Shown: positions 10,922-21,540 of the stretch, in pieces
Layout of the letters: each line of letters starts with the position of its first letter
How positions within the stretch are numbered: position 1 is the first letter of the stretch
Assembly: GCA_948470475.1 (NCBI GenBank)
Contig: OX419343.1
Location: 11,389,379-11,453,378, forward strand
DNA from: Galaxea fascicularis
Taxonomy: Eukaryota > Cnidaria > Anthozoa > Scleractinia > Euphylliidae
Reading direction: 5' to 3'
DNA length: 64,000 bases
Made by a program: the position numbers and the translations under genes
The notes under the pieces: generated by a model
Told to the model about the DNA's origin: nothing
The model's database searches: none
What the model saw: the letters and a program-made list of their open reading frames with translations, nothing else

Positions 10922-11888
10922 CGCCGCTGTGGTTCACACAATCATTGTCCTTTAAGCTACCGATGCTACCAAACGTTGCATCGAATACCTCGATTTCTTC
11001 TCCTTCAGATTCTGTTTACAACGTATCATGTTTAGAAACGAAAAGAGAGAATCACAGCAACGATTATTAATGACGTGTGCAGATTGCGTGATAACAACTG
11101 CTTGGGCTGACTCGGACATAAAGGAAAGAAATGTAACGAAGCTAAATACAAATACATGCAATGTTCTTACCAATGTCTTTAATTCCTTCCGATGTATTCC
11201 AAGCGCTGTCGCATGATGAGTCAAATACTTCTATGTCTAGATTGTCGGGACAGAAATATCGCATTAAAAAAGCCATGTTTGTCCATTAAATTCTCTGTCA
11301 TGACAATGGTTCCCTTCTTTTATACATCTCTCACTCACCATCTTTTGATTCATCATCTCTGATTTCAACTCGATGACGCTTAATAGGCGTACTTTGGAAG
11401 AGGGCATCTTCTCTTCGTGCTTTCAAAGGAGCCAAAAACAAAGTTTCGTCAATTGCAGATGCATCCATTTCAGGTACAGGAATGTGCCCCTTTGAAACTG
11501 ATCTATCTTGTCAAATGATTAATAAAAAATGCAAACCGAAATTTCGCGGTTAAGTAAAAAGAGCCATAGTTCTTGCTTAATCGTCCAATCAGATTCGTTT
11601 ATACTAACGGTTAGCATTTAAAACTCTAACCTATTAATCGAGCCAGTTTCGATTGCGTGCCTGGATTGCGTGTATCTAAATCACACGACTTCAGAGTTGT
11701 ACATTTACATTGTACTTTACTCGGAAAGCCTTTACTATCTGTGCAGAAGCTTGACTTATAACATGTCGTCGACATCACTATGGTGTATTAAAAAAATCAA
11801 CGGAAAGGCGAAAGTCTATAAAAATTCGGCGCCACTAAAACGAAAGACGGTACAGAATATGATTACCTTGTCTCGATAAGTTCCGCAT
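10922..11888 (-). CDS. Element-borne gene of unknown function, 5' part (4 exons)
   Basis: Minus-strand exons: 11867-11888 (ATG at 11888, MRNLSRQ), 11339-11497, 11171-11236 and 10922-11011. Every internal boundary is GT-AG and every junction is phase 1, so the frame stays open for 112 codons. Exons 3 and 4 look like duplicates of each other: both read (D/E)IEVFD near their start (DIEVFDSSCDSAW; EEIEVFDATFGS). Exon 2 has GHIPVPEMDASAIDETLFL and a basic patch, PIKRHRV. The protein is acidic, with no signal peptide or membrane segment. The nested Kolobok-like element lies in the following intron; downstream exons are probably among 6430-7707. It may be the transposon's own protein or a captured host gene. 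No family was recognised. Confidence 0.55.
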
Positions 11889-13391
11889 ATCACTCCCAGA
11901 GCAAAAAGACGTTAATTAAGGTGAGTTTAATGTAATATCCTTCTATTGTACAGGGCTGCATGGAGTACCTGAGGTATTTCTAGTACATCTGATCTTGTAA
12001 CGTATGTCAGTTTATTTTTTTAAGACAAAAGACAAGTTGTCACATGTTGCACATGCATGCATAGAGCTCGTCACGGAACAAAAAGTTAGGTCAACAAAAT
12101 TTTATTCTTGCACGAAGAAAGACCTTAATTCATTTGCGTCCATTGCCCCTTAGGTCCCTTAGATACGAGAATACTGCTATGTTGCCACTGAGACTACACT
12201 CAACAAGTTAAGTTAAAAAGGCTATGACTCATTAAGTTCAGCACAACGCTGTTCCACGGCATATCCAGTTATTAAACGAGTCAATTTAGGGTACTATACC
12301 ATGGTACAAATGAGGATATGGGACCCAAATTGCATTCATTTTTACCATCTGAGATTGTTCATTCAAAAATGATTTTAGTTCATATTTCAAGATTCCTGAT
12401 GTTCAGTTGCATTGATTCTCAACATCTTTGCATGTTTTGGTATCTTTATATGTCAAAAGCATTTCCTCTGTGCAGTGGTATTTATTAACAAAAAAGTTGT
12501 TGCCTTTCACCATGGTAGAATTAAAGCAAAAAGCCTTCGTAGTTTACCTTTTACATCAAAAAACATAGTAACAACCGATCTTTTTGTAAGTTAGGCAGTC
12601 ACCATTATTATGTTTGTTGTTAATGATCTATTCATTCCTTCCTTTCTTCTTTTCTTGAAATAATTTTAATCAGAGAGGGTAATTCGCTCGATCAGTCCCC
12701 TGGCAAAGGCTTAGCCTCTCCTATGCGTGTGGGTATTACGAATAGTGTCTGTGGTGGAACATAGGGCATCCACTTTGGATCTCCATCGGGGCATAGCACT
12801 CCATTTTTGGCGATTTCCTTCACTTCTCTCCAAACCAGATTCTTGTTTTTGTGACGCTGTGCCCTCAAAACAGTCCTTTAGACGTCCTCCACACCTTACA
12901 CCTTATTACCCTGTCGACAATGTTCAGTTTCTGGTTCTCCGAGAGTTAACCGAATGCACTGACTTCCACTTATAATATTGGTGTGTAACCTATCAAATGC
13001 GCTTGGCACAAACCATACTTCACTGCGCTGATTGTATTCCTTTATGGATGTGTCTCTAAAACTGAAGTATTCATAACGATGCAACAAAAATTCTCAAAAT
13101 AGCGGAGTTTTGATCCGGAGGACCTAGAACTTTCAAGGCTGAAAAAGACTTCCTAAGCGACAGCCTCAAAACTTGTCAACAAACGATCAAAGTCGCAGCA
13201 AAGTTTAATGATTCACAAGTTAGAAATCAAATGTGTTACAAACAAGGGTTTCGACAAAAATTAGCTAATTAATCTCCCTGTTACGAATGCATTTACTAAA
13301 ATTTGGAAAGCTTAAAAGCGTCCTAAACAAAGTGTCAAACACTTTACAAGTTAATCTTTTTCATAAATTGATGTTAAAGTGAGATTATTCC
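11889..13391. other. No gene seen; contains a shared dispersed motif
   Basis: The only notable feature is ACCATGGTACAAATGAGGATATGGGACCCAAA at 12298-12329 (32 bp, described by its ends ACCATGG and GACCCAAA), which recurs exactly at 15708-15739. Near 13308 the text GAAAGCTTAAAAGCGT recalls the satellite units of module B, so the satellite edge reaches into A. Otherwise featureless. Confidence 0.5.
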
Positions 13392-13395
13392 AAAT
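13392..13395. repeat. Internal target-site duplication AAAT (first)
   Basis: AAAT sits at the end of A immediately before a TIR. Its partner is ATTT (the complement) at 25953-25956, at the end of B immediately before the next TIR. The undisturbed site is the single AAAT at 34640-34643. Confidence 0.75.
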
Positions 13396-13428
13396 AACGT
13401 GTTCCAAACTAAAATGTGTTTTTCCAAA
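13396..13428 (+). repeat. Terminal inverted repeat (internal, start of flipped B)
   Basis: Exact 33-bp copy of the outer TIR, followed by B-type sequence (ATTGGTATTTTC). It is the right end of one element copy, now facing left. Confidence 0.85.
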
Positions 13429-13696
13429 ATTGGTATTTTCCTTTAAAAACATGGGAAATCTGTCGGAGTGTCAACTGGAGTCAGGGTAAAACTACAAATT
13501 TTTGCTGCCTTTTTGTTTTTTTAGTTAGAAACGCCTTTATTTCAACAATCCATTTAAAAAGGTAGAGTAAGTTGTGTAAAATTAACCATCAGCCGAGAAG
13601 GCATCGATTTCGGGTTCTGATTATCTCCTGAGTTTGTATTTTATATGACTAGCTCGCACATTGGAGAAATACACCGGTTATATCTTGAATTCTGTT

Positions 13697-14100
13697 CACC
13701 ATGCAAAAATTCTGCATGCTGACTGTCCACTGAGCTCACTGTGCAAAAATGTTTCATACTGAATAACCAAGGAGTTTTGTCCACAGGCTATGCGAGTTCT
13801 CTCACCACGCAAAAATTCTGCATGCTGACTGTCCACTAAGCTCACTGTGCAAAACTTTTCCATACTGAATACCCAAGGAGTTTTGTCGACAGGCTATGTC
13901 AGTTCTTTCAGCACGCAAAAATTCTGCATGCTGACTGACCACTGAGCTCACTGTGCAAAACTTTTGCATACTGAATAACCAAGGAGTTTTGTCCACAGGC
14001 TATGTCAGTTCTTTCAGCACGCAAAAATTCTGCATGCTGACTGTCCACTGGCAAATGTCATAAGTTGCCATAACTTCACCATGCAAAAATTCTGCATGGC
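13697..14100. repeat. Subterminal array, 106-bp units
   Basis: Four units with the core GCAAAAATTCTGC at 13703, 13809, 13915 and 14021, spaced exactly 106 bp, plus a fifth core at 14083. Each unit also carries a second half-site (GTGCAAAACTTTTGCATAC) and the phrase AACCAAGGAGTTTTGTC. The core matches that of the module A array although the surrounding sequence differs. Confidence 0.85.
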
Positions 14101-15529
14101 GACAATTTTCGGAGGTTGCGCACTGCCTATGTAACGAGCTCTCTCTCTTATAAAAAAAATGGCTTGCTTGTTGCCAAGTAGGATGTGCGCTTTCCTGTAA
14201 AATGAGTGTCTGGTGAAAAAGTTTGATGCAATAACAATGCACAATTTTTCCACCTTGAAAGATTGACTAATTATCAACTAGTGCAGAATTATGGCCTCCT
14301 TAGTAGCATAATATAACATACAATAAGATTTTTTTATGTGACAGATATGCACGGTCACTTAAATGAAGACTGTTGATACGATCTAATGCAAAAAATGCCG
14401 GTGTGCAGCAATTCTATCCAATCTCCCCAATAACAAAAAGAACAGCAAAAAGTGAACATTTTAAAACAAAAGAAAGCAAAAAAAAATACAGGAGCCGGTT
14501 ATACCAAAAACGGCTTTCTAAGTCATTTTCAATTGTCTCCTTTGAATTCAAAATAATATCTTTCAAAGCACTGCCAATAGCAACATCTGGCGCATACCAG
14601 AAATACCAGAAAAAGACTGGTTGAGGATGTGATCCCTAAAACATGAATATCTTTAAAAATAATTTTTTCATTACACTGAGCTGAAGTGTTACAAAATTGA
14701 TTACTTAATGGAGTGCACTGCACAGACACTATGGTAATTAGCAATACCACAATTATCACTATCACTAGACATTAATGCGTCGCCGACGCCCCATTGGTCT
14801 TTTACATAGTTATGAATTGCAAGGAGGTGAAATAATTATGGCAGGGGTCGCACTAACGCTTTTGGTGTTTACATTGGACATAAAATCTGTCATCGCGTGC
14901 CTGCGACAAGTGCGCACTATTCACCTGATTATTCTCAGTATGGGGATGGCTTGTTTTTACCCTTTAGCTCGCAGATGTTTTCTCAAGACTCGCAGCCTTC
15001 GACCTCGCAGCCGTCATTTGCCGTTGGTGAATGTTGCACAATACGTACAAACCAATAAGGTTTTGTACATTGAACAAATTAAACAGAGATTGAAGAAATG
15101 TTGCTAAAAAAAACTAGCACCAGCCTCATGTCTACTAATTGTATTTGGCGCTCTTTTCGCGCATGAAATATTAAGAGTTGACAGTCCGGTTTCAAATATC
15201 ATTTATGTCTCACACGTGCGACCTCCAAGACTCCCGTAGCGACAAGTGCGACCCTTTTGTGGCGACCTGCCATAACTATGTCTGAAGAATTGTGACGGAC
15301 TTTAGTGCTCTTTTTTTGCTGGACACAGGATACGATTGGACAAGTTCGATATTCATTCTACAGTGAAAGCGCGTTAAGTTTTTCGCAGATGATTTATTTG
15401 AGCTTAGCCATCACAGCAGTCATAGAAAAACGTGAGAATTCTGATGTGAAAATTGACTGCCTAAGATACGCCGTAAAACCTATTGAGCGTTAGCCCGGGA
15501 ATCAAGGAACCACGCGACACAAAGGAAAA
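14101..15529. other. No gene supported
   Basis: A 110-codon frame at 14775-15107 has an ATG and two hydrophobic stretches but no family resemblance or splice context. Several CGCAG/GTGCGAC motifs recur around 14890-15010 and 15230-15270. Nothing firmer was seen. The mirrored copy is 45065-46493. Confidence 0.4.
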
Positions 15530-15739
15530 AACATTTATGACCTAGGTTGGAATCGAACTAGTGACCTCCGGATTAAATCTATCCGGTTACTCTGTCGATT
15601 TTATAGCCACGATGGCAGACAAGGGCCACTCGTAGGTCATAGGTAATTTGATAACAGACCGTGCCTTGATATGCGAGGCATAAAACGGGTCACTTTTGGG
15701 GAGGGTTACCATGGTACAAATGAGGATATGGGACCCAAA
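15530..15739 (-). repeat. tRNA-derived SINE-like fragment
   Basis: The minus strand has a B-box-like AGTTCGATTCC (15549-15559) downstream of a 6-bp stem, CCGGAT/ATCCGG, around a 7-nt loop, as in a degenerate tRNA. It is preceded by GTGGCTATAAAATCGAC. The arms do not fold into a complete tRNA, so this is not a tRNA gene. The 32-bp segment at 15708-15739 also occurs in module A. The mirrored copy is at 44855-45064 on the plus strand. Confidence 0.35.
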
Positions 15740-16153
15740 AGGCCCTTTCTTGTACCACGAGACTGCGATTCCACTGGTCAGTTTCGTGCACAATCGTAAG
15801 TGATGTGAAGGAACGTGAAGCACCAGTGAGCAAGCTAATGCAGTCGGATGCCGTGAATGATGCCGAGGAGAAGAGAATGGCCAAGCGATTTTAGTGATTG
15901 CGCTCCAATCACAGGTCCATAATTCGAGTTCCGATAAGGAAGATACGTGTAGTTTGGTAAGTTATAGGCCGTGTGGAGTTTTATCTCAACTCTCATTAAA
16001 TGATTTTTTGACTACAGTTTAAGACTGGAATAGTAGGTCTTTATCGACAGTTAACAGTTACTTACTGGTAAAACGATGTTGGCAGATCACGCGAAGCGTT
16101 ATTTATCAAACGCTGAACACGGTAAACTCGCATGATTCCTACATTCAGGGGAC

Positions 16154-16550
16154 AATATAACTGAATGCTACAAGGGACATGAAATATTTGTCACTTTCAA
16201 TATGGCGGTGTTTGTTTCCGTTTTTCCTTACGTTTAGGTTTGGCACAGTTTGCGACCCATCGAGGGTGGCAATGACCTCAATATTTAGTGAGATGGTTCT
16301 TCGTTTTAATTACATTGTTTAGTCAACCAGGAATTGAATTGTAAAGCTTCTCTATTAGATACCTGAATGCTACAGTCAAGAGACATTTCACTTTCAATAT
16401 GCCGGCGTTTGTTTCCGTTTTTCCTCGCGTTTTGGCGCATTTCGCGACGCATCGAGGATTGCAATGACCTCAATATTTAAAGAGTTGGTTCTTCATTTTA
16501 TTGACATTGTCTAGTCGATCATGAATGGAGTTGCAAAGTTTCCTTAGCAG
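16154..16550 (+). repeat. Two-copy tandem duplication, ~200 bp
   Basis: Units begin near 16154 (CTGAATGCTACAAG) and 16363 (CTGAATGCTACAGTC) and share TCACTTTCAATATG, GTTTGTTTCCGTTTTTCCT and AATGACCTCAATATTTA in order. They are clearly diverged. The mirrored copy is 44044-44440. Confidence 0.75.
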
Positions 16551-16679
16551 CAATTTCGGCTAGATTCAAGTCTGGAGACTGTGTTGGCTACTTCATGGAC
16601 GTTGTTTCGTTTTCATCTTGGTACTTTACCCCAGCATGCGAATGGGGGCAACGCAAAGGAGAACTGATAACCGCTGATA

Positions 16680-16905
16680 AGTTCAATAACAGCTATTGGT
16701 TAAATGTTTCACGGTGTGTTCATTGAGATATGAACCATGCAGGAAGTTTGGAGAGCATGAAAGATGTGTAAGAGTTGCTCAAGACATAGCCCAGGTCAAC
16801 ACTACCTTCTTACGTGCTCTCCAACTTCCCAAGTGCTTCATATCTCCATGGTAGATGAACTCACCTTTGATGCATGAACCAATAAAATATTGTTTTCAAC
16901 ACAGT
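16680..16905. repeat. Imperfect foldback repeat
   Basis: The left half (AACAGCTATTGGTT...GAGATATGAACCATG...GGAGAGCATG) is roughly the reverse complement of the right half (GTGCTCTCCAACTTCC...TTCATATCTCCATGG...AACCAATAAAATATTG). MITE-like, no coding potential. The mirrored copy is 43689-43914. Confidence 0.55.
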
Positions 16906-17092
16906 AGTTTGAATATTGTCTAAAGAAAAATTCCCTCTCCTACATCATCAGCGTACATAATAGGAATATGAGGCATGCTTTTAAAGTTCAATGTAACTAC
17001 ACGAATTTATCAGCTATGTTATAAAAAAGGTATAGTTATAGCTACAATAAAATTAATGTTTTAACTAAGTCAAATTTCCTTTTGTTATACAG

Positions 17093-17878
17093 GAGACACG
17101 CTACACCTCTCTTCTGAGAAAAGGATGTCCATTTCTCTCAGAAAATGAGGATGATAATGATGGGATTGAGTGGATTTACTCATGCTCCTGTCACAAGCAG
17201 CGAGGTGATGAGGTGGCTGCATGAGGGCCCTCTGTAAACATGACACATACAGGTACATGAACACTGTAGCTGTTAAAAGGCACATCAACTTGGATGTTTT
17301 TTTTTTATATAAACTTATAATAACAGTGGTGATATGCATTCAGTGTACATAAATTATGTGAGTTTAATATTGCTAAAAAAAAGGTGGTCAGTATAGCTGG
17401 TATGGTAATTCATTTCCTCTATTTCTCTTGTTAATTTTAGGTGTTAGAGAGGGAGGCTTATTATTATTATTTTTTAAACAGGAAATGCAGTTTTAATCAG
17501 TGGGAGGTCCGTAGTCCCCTTTTCTGTTCTGTGGGCCAACAGCCCTGGGCCATAGCCTCCTCTCTCCCTGCCGAAGCTTGCGAGTAAACAACCAATGACC
17601 CCATTTCAGTGAATTATACTATTCCTTTTCATTAAGGGGAATACAGTTCCTTCGCCGGAACTGTTAGCTTGGATTTTAAATCTCTTTGAACGTTGAGTGG
17701 TGATAAATGTAATGAATAATGTGAAATTCATTTTCCTTTTCAGAACAGAAAGTCCTTCATTGTAAAGTATGGCGCCTTGCGGGAAGCATCAAGTAACGCT
17801 GGCAAGTGGGTGCACACCTCGGCCAGACTGAAGAGGTGTGGGCCCATTGGCCCAAACACCAACCTACTGCTAAAGTAG
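17093..17878 (+). pseudogene. Two-exon gene remnant in module B
   Basis: Exon 17093-17212 follows TTGTTATACAG and is open in one frame only, reading TRYTSLLRKGCPFLSENEDD and IEWIYSCSCHKQ. GAG|GTGGCT gives phase 0. The next exon starts at 17744 after TTTTCAG in the only open frame (NRKSFIVKYGALREASSNAG, KWVHTSARLKRCG) and meets a TAG at 17876. A third exon-like stretch (18300-18379, acidic and Lys-rich) is followed by AATAAA. No start exon was found. In the intact element this gene is on the same (minus) strand as the module A gene, so it may be part of the same or a sister transcription unit. Family not recognised. Confidence 0.4.
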
Positions 17879-18839
17879 GTCGGTCCTCCCTCTTTGGGGG
17901 ACTACAAAGTCTTTGTTATTGCAAATGTAAGTCATGATAAATCATCTTTGACATAATGTGAGGTATGTTTTACTAAAGACCAACAAATTCCCAATGTTTT
18001 CACCAAAGATAGGTGTGACTTCATTAACTGAAAAACAAAACAAAACAAAAACACAACTTGGCATTCTAACAGCCTTGTAGCTGGGGAGACAGCAGGAAGA
18101 GGGGAGTACTCATTGTAAAATCTTGATCAAATGGGAAATTGGCAGAGAGATGAAATCAGAGCGGTATTAGTCTTTTTTTCTTCCTCGTTTCTTTGGTTCA
18201 TTCTACTAAAACCAGACGATGACTGTTTCTGTTTGCGTGTGCTGCACACATCCCTTGGGGGAAAAAAAGCAAACGTCTAAAACAATTTTTTTGTTGCAGG
18301 AGGAGTGATGAAGGAGAAGGAGAAGTGAATAAAGAGAAGAAGAACGAAAAGAAGACAAAATTTACTTGTAGTTTTTAATAAAGGATCAAACACGATTATT
18401 TGCGCTAATTGTTCACGCGCATCCCTACTGCGCACGAAATCCATGATGCAAGGTCATGCCACGTTAGCCATCCAGCACGTGCAATGAGAAAGAAAGCTAA
18501 GCAAGTATAAGGATGGTAGCTGTTGCATCCCCTTCGCCTTCAGTTTACTCTCGTAAATGGTCGGTGACCCCTACTTTTCTTTCCAGACTGAACAGATTTT
18601 ATTTACAATTATCTCTGCGTTGTCCAAAAATGATCAAGAAATCAATGTGGAAAGTTAAAAAAAAAAAAAAATCAAGATTTCTATGAATGGGACGTCGAAT
18701 CCTGCCATCTTGCGGCTGCAAGGCGTGTGAAAGTATGGTCGCTAAATGCGAACTTGTTCTTTATGGAACCTCACCAGTTGACTTAAGTTCAATCAATAGG
18801 TCCACTTAAATAATATTTGGCAAAGACTTAATTGCACAA
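17879..18839. other. No gene beyond possible last exon; A-tract
   Basis: Contains the exon-like 18300-18379 and a poly-A run at about 18657-18671 whose length differs by one base from its mirror near 41924-41938. Otherwise nothing was seen. Confidence 0.45.
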
Positions 18840-20727
18840 ACCGTTCCATTTACTTAAAGGGTTGGTCTCTTTCCACATGTAATAGTTCAAAGGCCGTTTT
18901 AGTGTCAAGTACTGATATGCATCCCAGTTTTATCAGTTGTGCAGTTGGATATAACTTACTGGCAAGGTATCGGTTTGGGAAATGTTACTGTAATAAACTT
19001 TACATTTCTATGTTGGCAAATAAAGGGATTGAGTGAGATGAACTCAATTTTCCCGTGATAAGTAAATCTAGCCGGCACACGGATAATGCGTCGAGTAACA
19101 AAGGTATCAAAGCAAACTGTGTACTGTATCAGGAGTATTCAAGCGCGCCGGGTGTTATACATCAAGAAAATTAGTTCCGTACGAACGAATTAATTTGACT
19201 GAAATTAGAAAGCTTAAAAGCGTTCTAAAGGCGACTTTATGGTGTAAATAGTATGAAACGCGTAAAGTTTGCGGCTTGCTTTCTGCGGTTGTTGTTGTAA
19301 TGGTGAAAAATGTGCCATTTTAGCGCGAACCCACCATCTAAAATTTACTTCATTGACGGCTACTGTTTTTGGCCTCTTCAAGGGAATCATTGTTTCTGGC
19401 ATCTACTACATGTTACAGTCCTCTTTTCTCACAAACTGCTACATTTTGCAAAGTTTTGTGGTTGCATTCTACACGAAGTAGTCTTCAGGCCGTCGAGTGA
19501 CTACTGCACGCCACAAAGTAGTGTCCGGCACAATAAACATGGTTGAATACTAGTACATGCTAAATTGTGTCAGGTGAAACACTTGAACAGTGAATATTGT
19601 TCTTCAAATTGTTGTTTAAGTACGATTGATTCAAGATTTGCTCTGCGAATGTGACTAGATTGAAGGATCCGTGTTACTAACGGGTCGGGCGTGTTAACGA
19701 AAAAGAGTGTAGCGTAACAAAAGTTTGCAGTTTGGCGTTTGTTAATTTTGTGTACCGGCTGCATTTGTTTTAAATTTTTCAACTTTGAAAATGTCGTAAA
19801 ATAGAGTTTAGAGTGTCTTTGGACCAGATAATTTCTTGTTTACTGTAGTGGTGATGGTCATGGTAAAAAATGCGCCATTTTAGCGCGAGCCCACCATCTA
19901 AAAATTACTTCATTGACGGCTACTGTTTCTGGCCTCTTCAAAGGAATCATCGCCTCTGACATCGACTACATGTTGCAGTCCTCTTTTCTCACAAACTGCT
20001 ACATTTTGCAAAGTTTTGTGGTTCCATTCTACACGAAGTAGTCTTCAGGCCGTCGAGTGACTACTGCACGCCACAAAGTAGTGTCCGGCACGGCAATAAA
20101 CATGGTTGAATACTAGTACATGCTAAATTGTGTCAGGTGAAACACTTGAACAGTGAATATTGTTCTTCAAATTTTTGTTTGAGTACGATTGGTTCAATAT
20201 TTGCTCTGCCAATGCGACTAGATTGAAGGATCCGTGTTACTAACGGGTTGGGCGTGTTAACGAAAAAGAGTGTAGCGTAACAAAAGTTTGCAGTTCGTCG
20301 TTACAAGTCGTCAATGTTAATTGTGTGTACCCGCTGCATTTGTTTTAAATTGTTCAATTTTGAAAATGTCGTAAAATAGAGTTAAGAGTGTCTTTTGACC
20401 AGATAATTTCTTGCTTACTGTAATGGTTATGGTCATGGTGAAAAACAGGCCCTTTTTACCACACGCTTACAACCTAAAGTTTACTTTATTGAAGGCTTTA
20501 TCGTTGCACATCGTGAAGTAATGTTCATACTATTGTTGTAATCTTATTGGGCCCTTGTCTCACAAACTGTTCCATTTACTTAAAGGTTTGGTCACTTCCT
20601 ACATGTAATAGTTCAAGGGCCGTTTTAGTGTCAAGTACTGATATGCATCCCAGTTTTATCAGTTGTGCAGTTGGATATAACGTACTGGCAAGGTGTCGAT
20701 TTGGGAAGTGTCAATTAGAGAGGTGTA

Positions 20728-20776
<49 letters not shown>
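20728..20776 (+). repeat. (GGCAAC)n hexanucleotide microsatellite
   Basis: About eight GGCAAC repeats next to the satellite palindrome's left arm. The mirrored copy is at about 39811-39865. Confidence 0.9.
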
Positions 20777-21540
20777 TAACGGAACCGTCACTTCGAAATA
20801 TAGACTTCTAGTTATCGTAACTCTTCGCGAGCTTTTCCACTGGTTTAACTTGTAAAATGCTGGCGAAGTTTTGTGGAGGTAAATTAGTAAAAACGGCACT
20901 GAAGTTGGGAAAAATAATGAAGAGTTCACCGTCATACGCTCACGTTCTCATTAAAACCTAAAATTTGCCCATTTCACGTTGGTGTTTTCCTGAGGACGAC
21001 AAAGAAGTGTACATAAATCTAAAACGCACGCACAGAGTATTGTTTTTGCTTATTAAGCCTATTGTTTCGTGGTGTTCTTCTTGCCGTCGCCTTCGTCTTT
21101 AAGCTCTCTAATCAGGGGGTATACGCGTTATGTCATCACCCCCATGTTGGTGTACGGTGAACAAAAGATTTCTCACTAGCTTCTCTCGTTATTGTCCGCC
21201 AACATGACCGCGAACCCAATGTCATTCGAATCTCTAGAGATTGGTTACATACTCTCTATAAATGATGTGATTAAGTGAGATTATTTTCAGTTTACATTGA
21301 GCTTCCTAGGTGGCTGTGATTATAAGAGATTTAAGGACGTTCACGTGAAATTTTCAAAGGGTTGATTTCTTTCTAAGACTTTTACGACTGTAAGATGATG
21401 TGTTAGTTCTGTCAGAAATGTAAAAAAGATAGGGGGTCACCGACTTCGTTTTGGAGATAACATGTCCGGAGGAACACCTAAATCTAAAAAAGTCGATTTT
21501 GTCAGCGACACAGTGCCAGTAAGCTCAGAAATATTGTGAG
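20777..21540. other. Spacer of the satellite palindrome
   Basis: Single-copy within module B. It includes GTCACCGACTTCGTTTTGG and the AGGGGGTATACGCGTTATG region. No gene was recognised. The mirrored copy is 39053-39816. Confidence 0.4.

Larger units (their letters stand above)
4709..13395 (+). mobile_element. Module A, first copy (left half of the transposon)
   Basis: 8,687 bp from the TIR to the AAAT target site. It holds a palindromic subterminal array, a minus-strand multi-exon gene and a nested Kolobok-like element. No length difference from 25957-34643 is apparent: all features are shifted by exactly 21,248. Confidence 0.8.

Noticed and set aside
11763..11879. Plus-strand ATG frame (MSSTSLWCIKKINGK) antisense to exon 1 of the element gene
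   Set aside because: It has a fair start but stops after 38 codons with no usable donor in frame; the minus-strand phase-consistent exons explain the region better.
14775..15107. 110-codon ORF with hydrophobic stretches
   Set aside because: No family resemblance, no splice or promoter support; the length is not unusual by chance.
15530..15620. Possible tRNA gene
   Set aside because: Only a B-box-like motif and one stem fit; acceptor and T stems do not pair.
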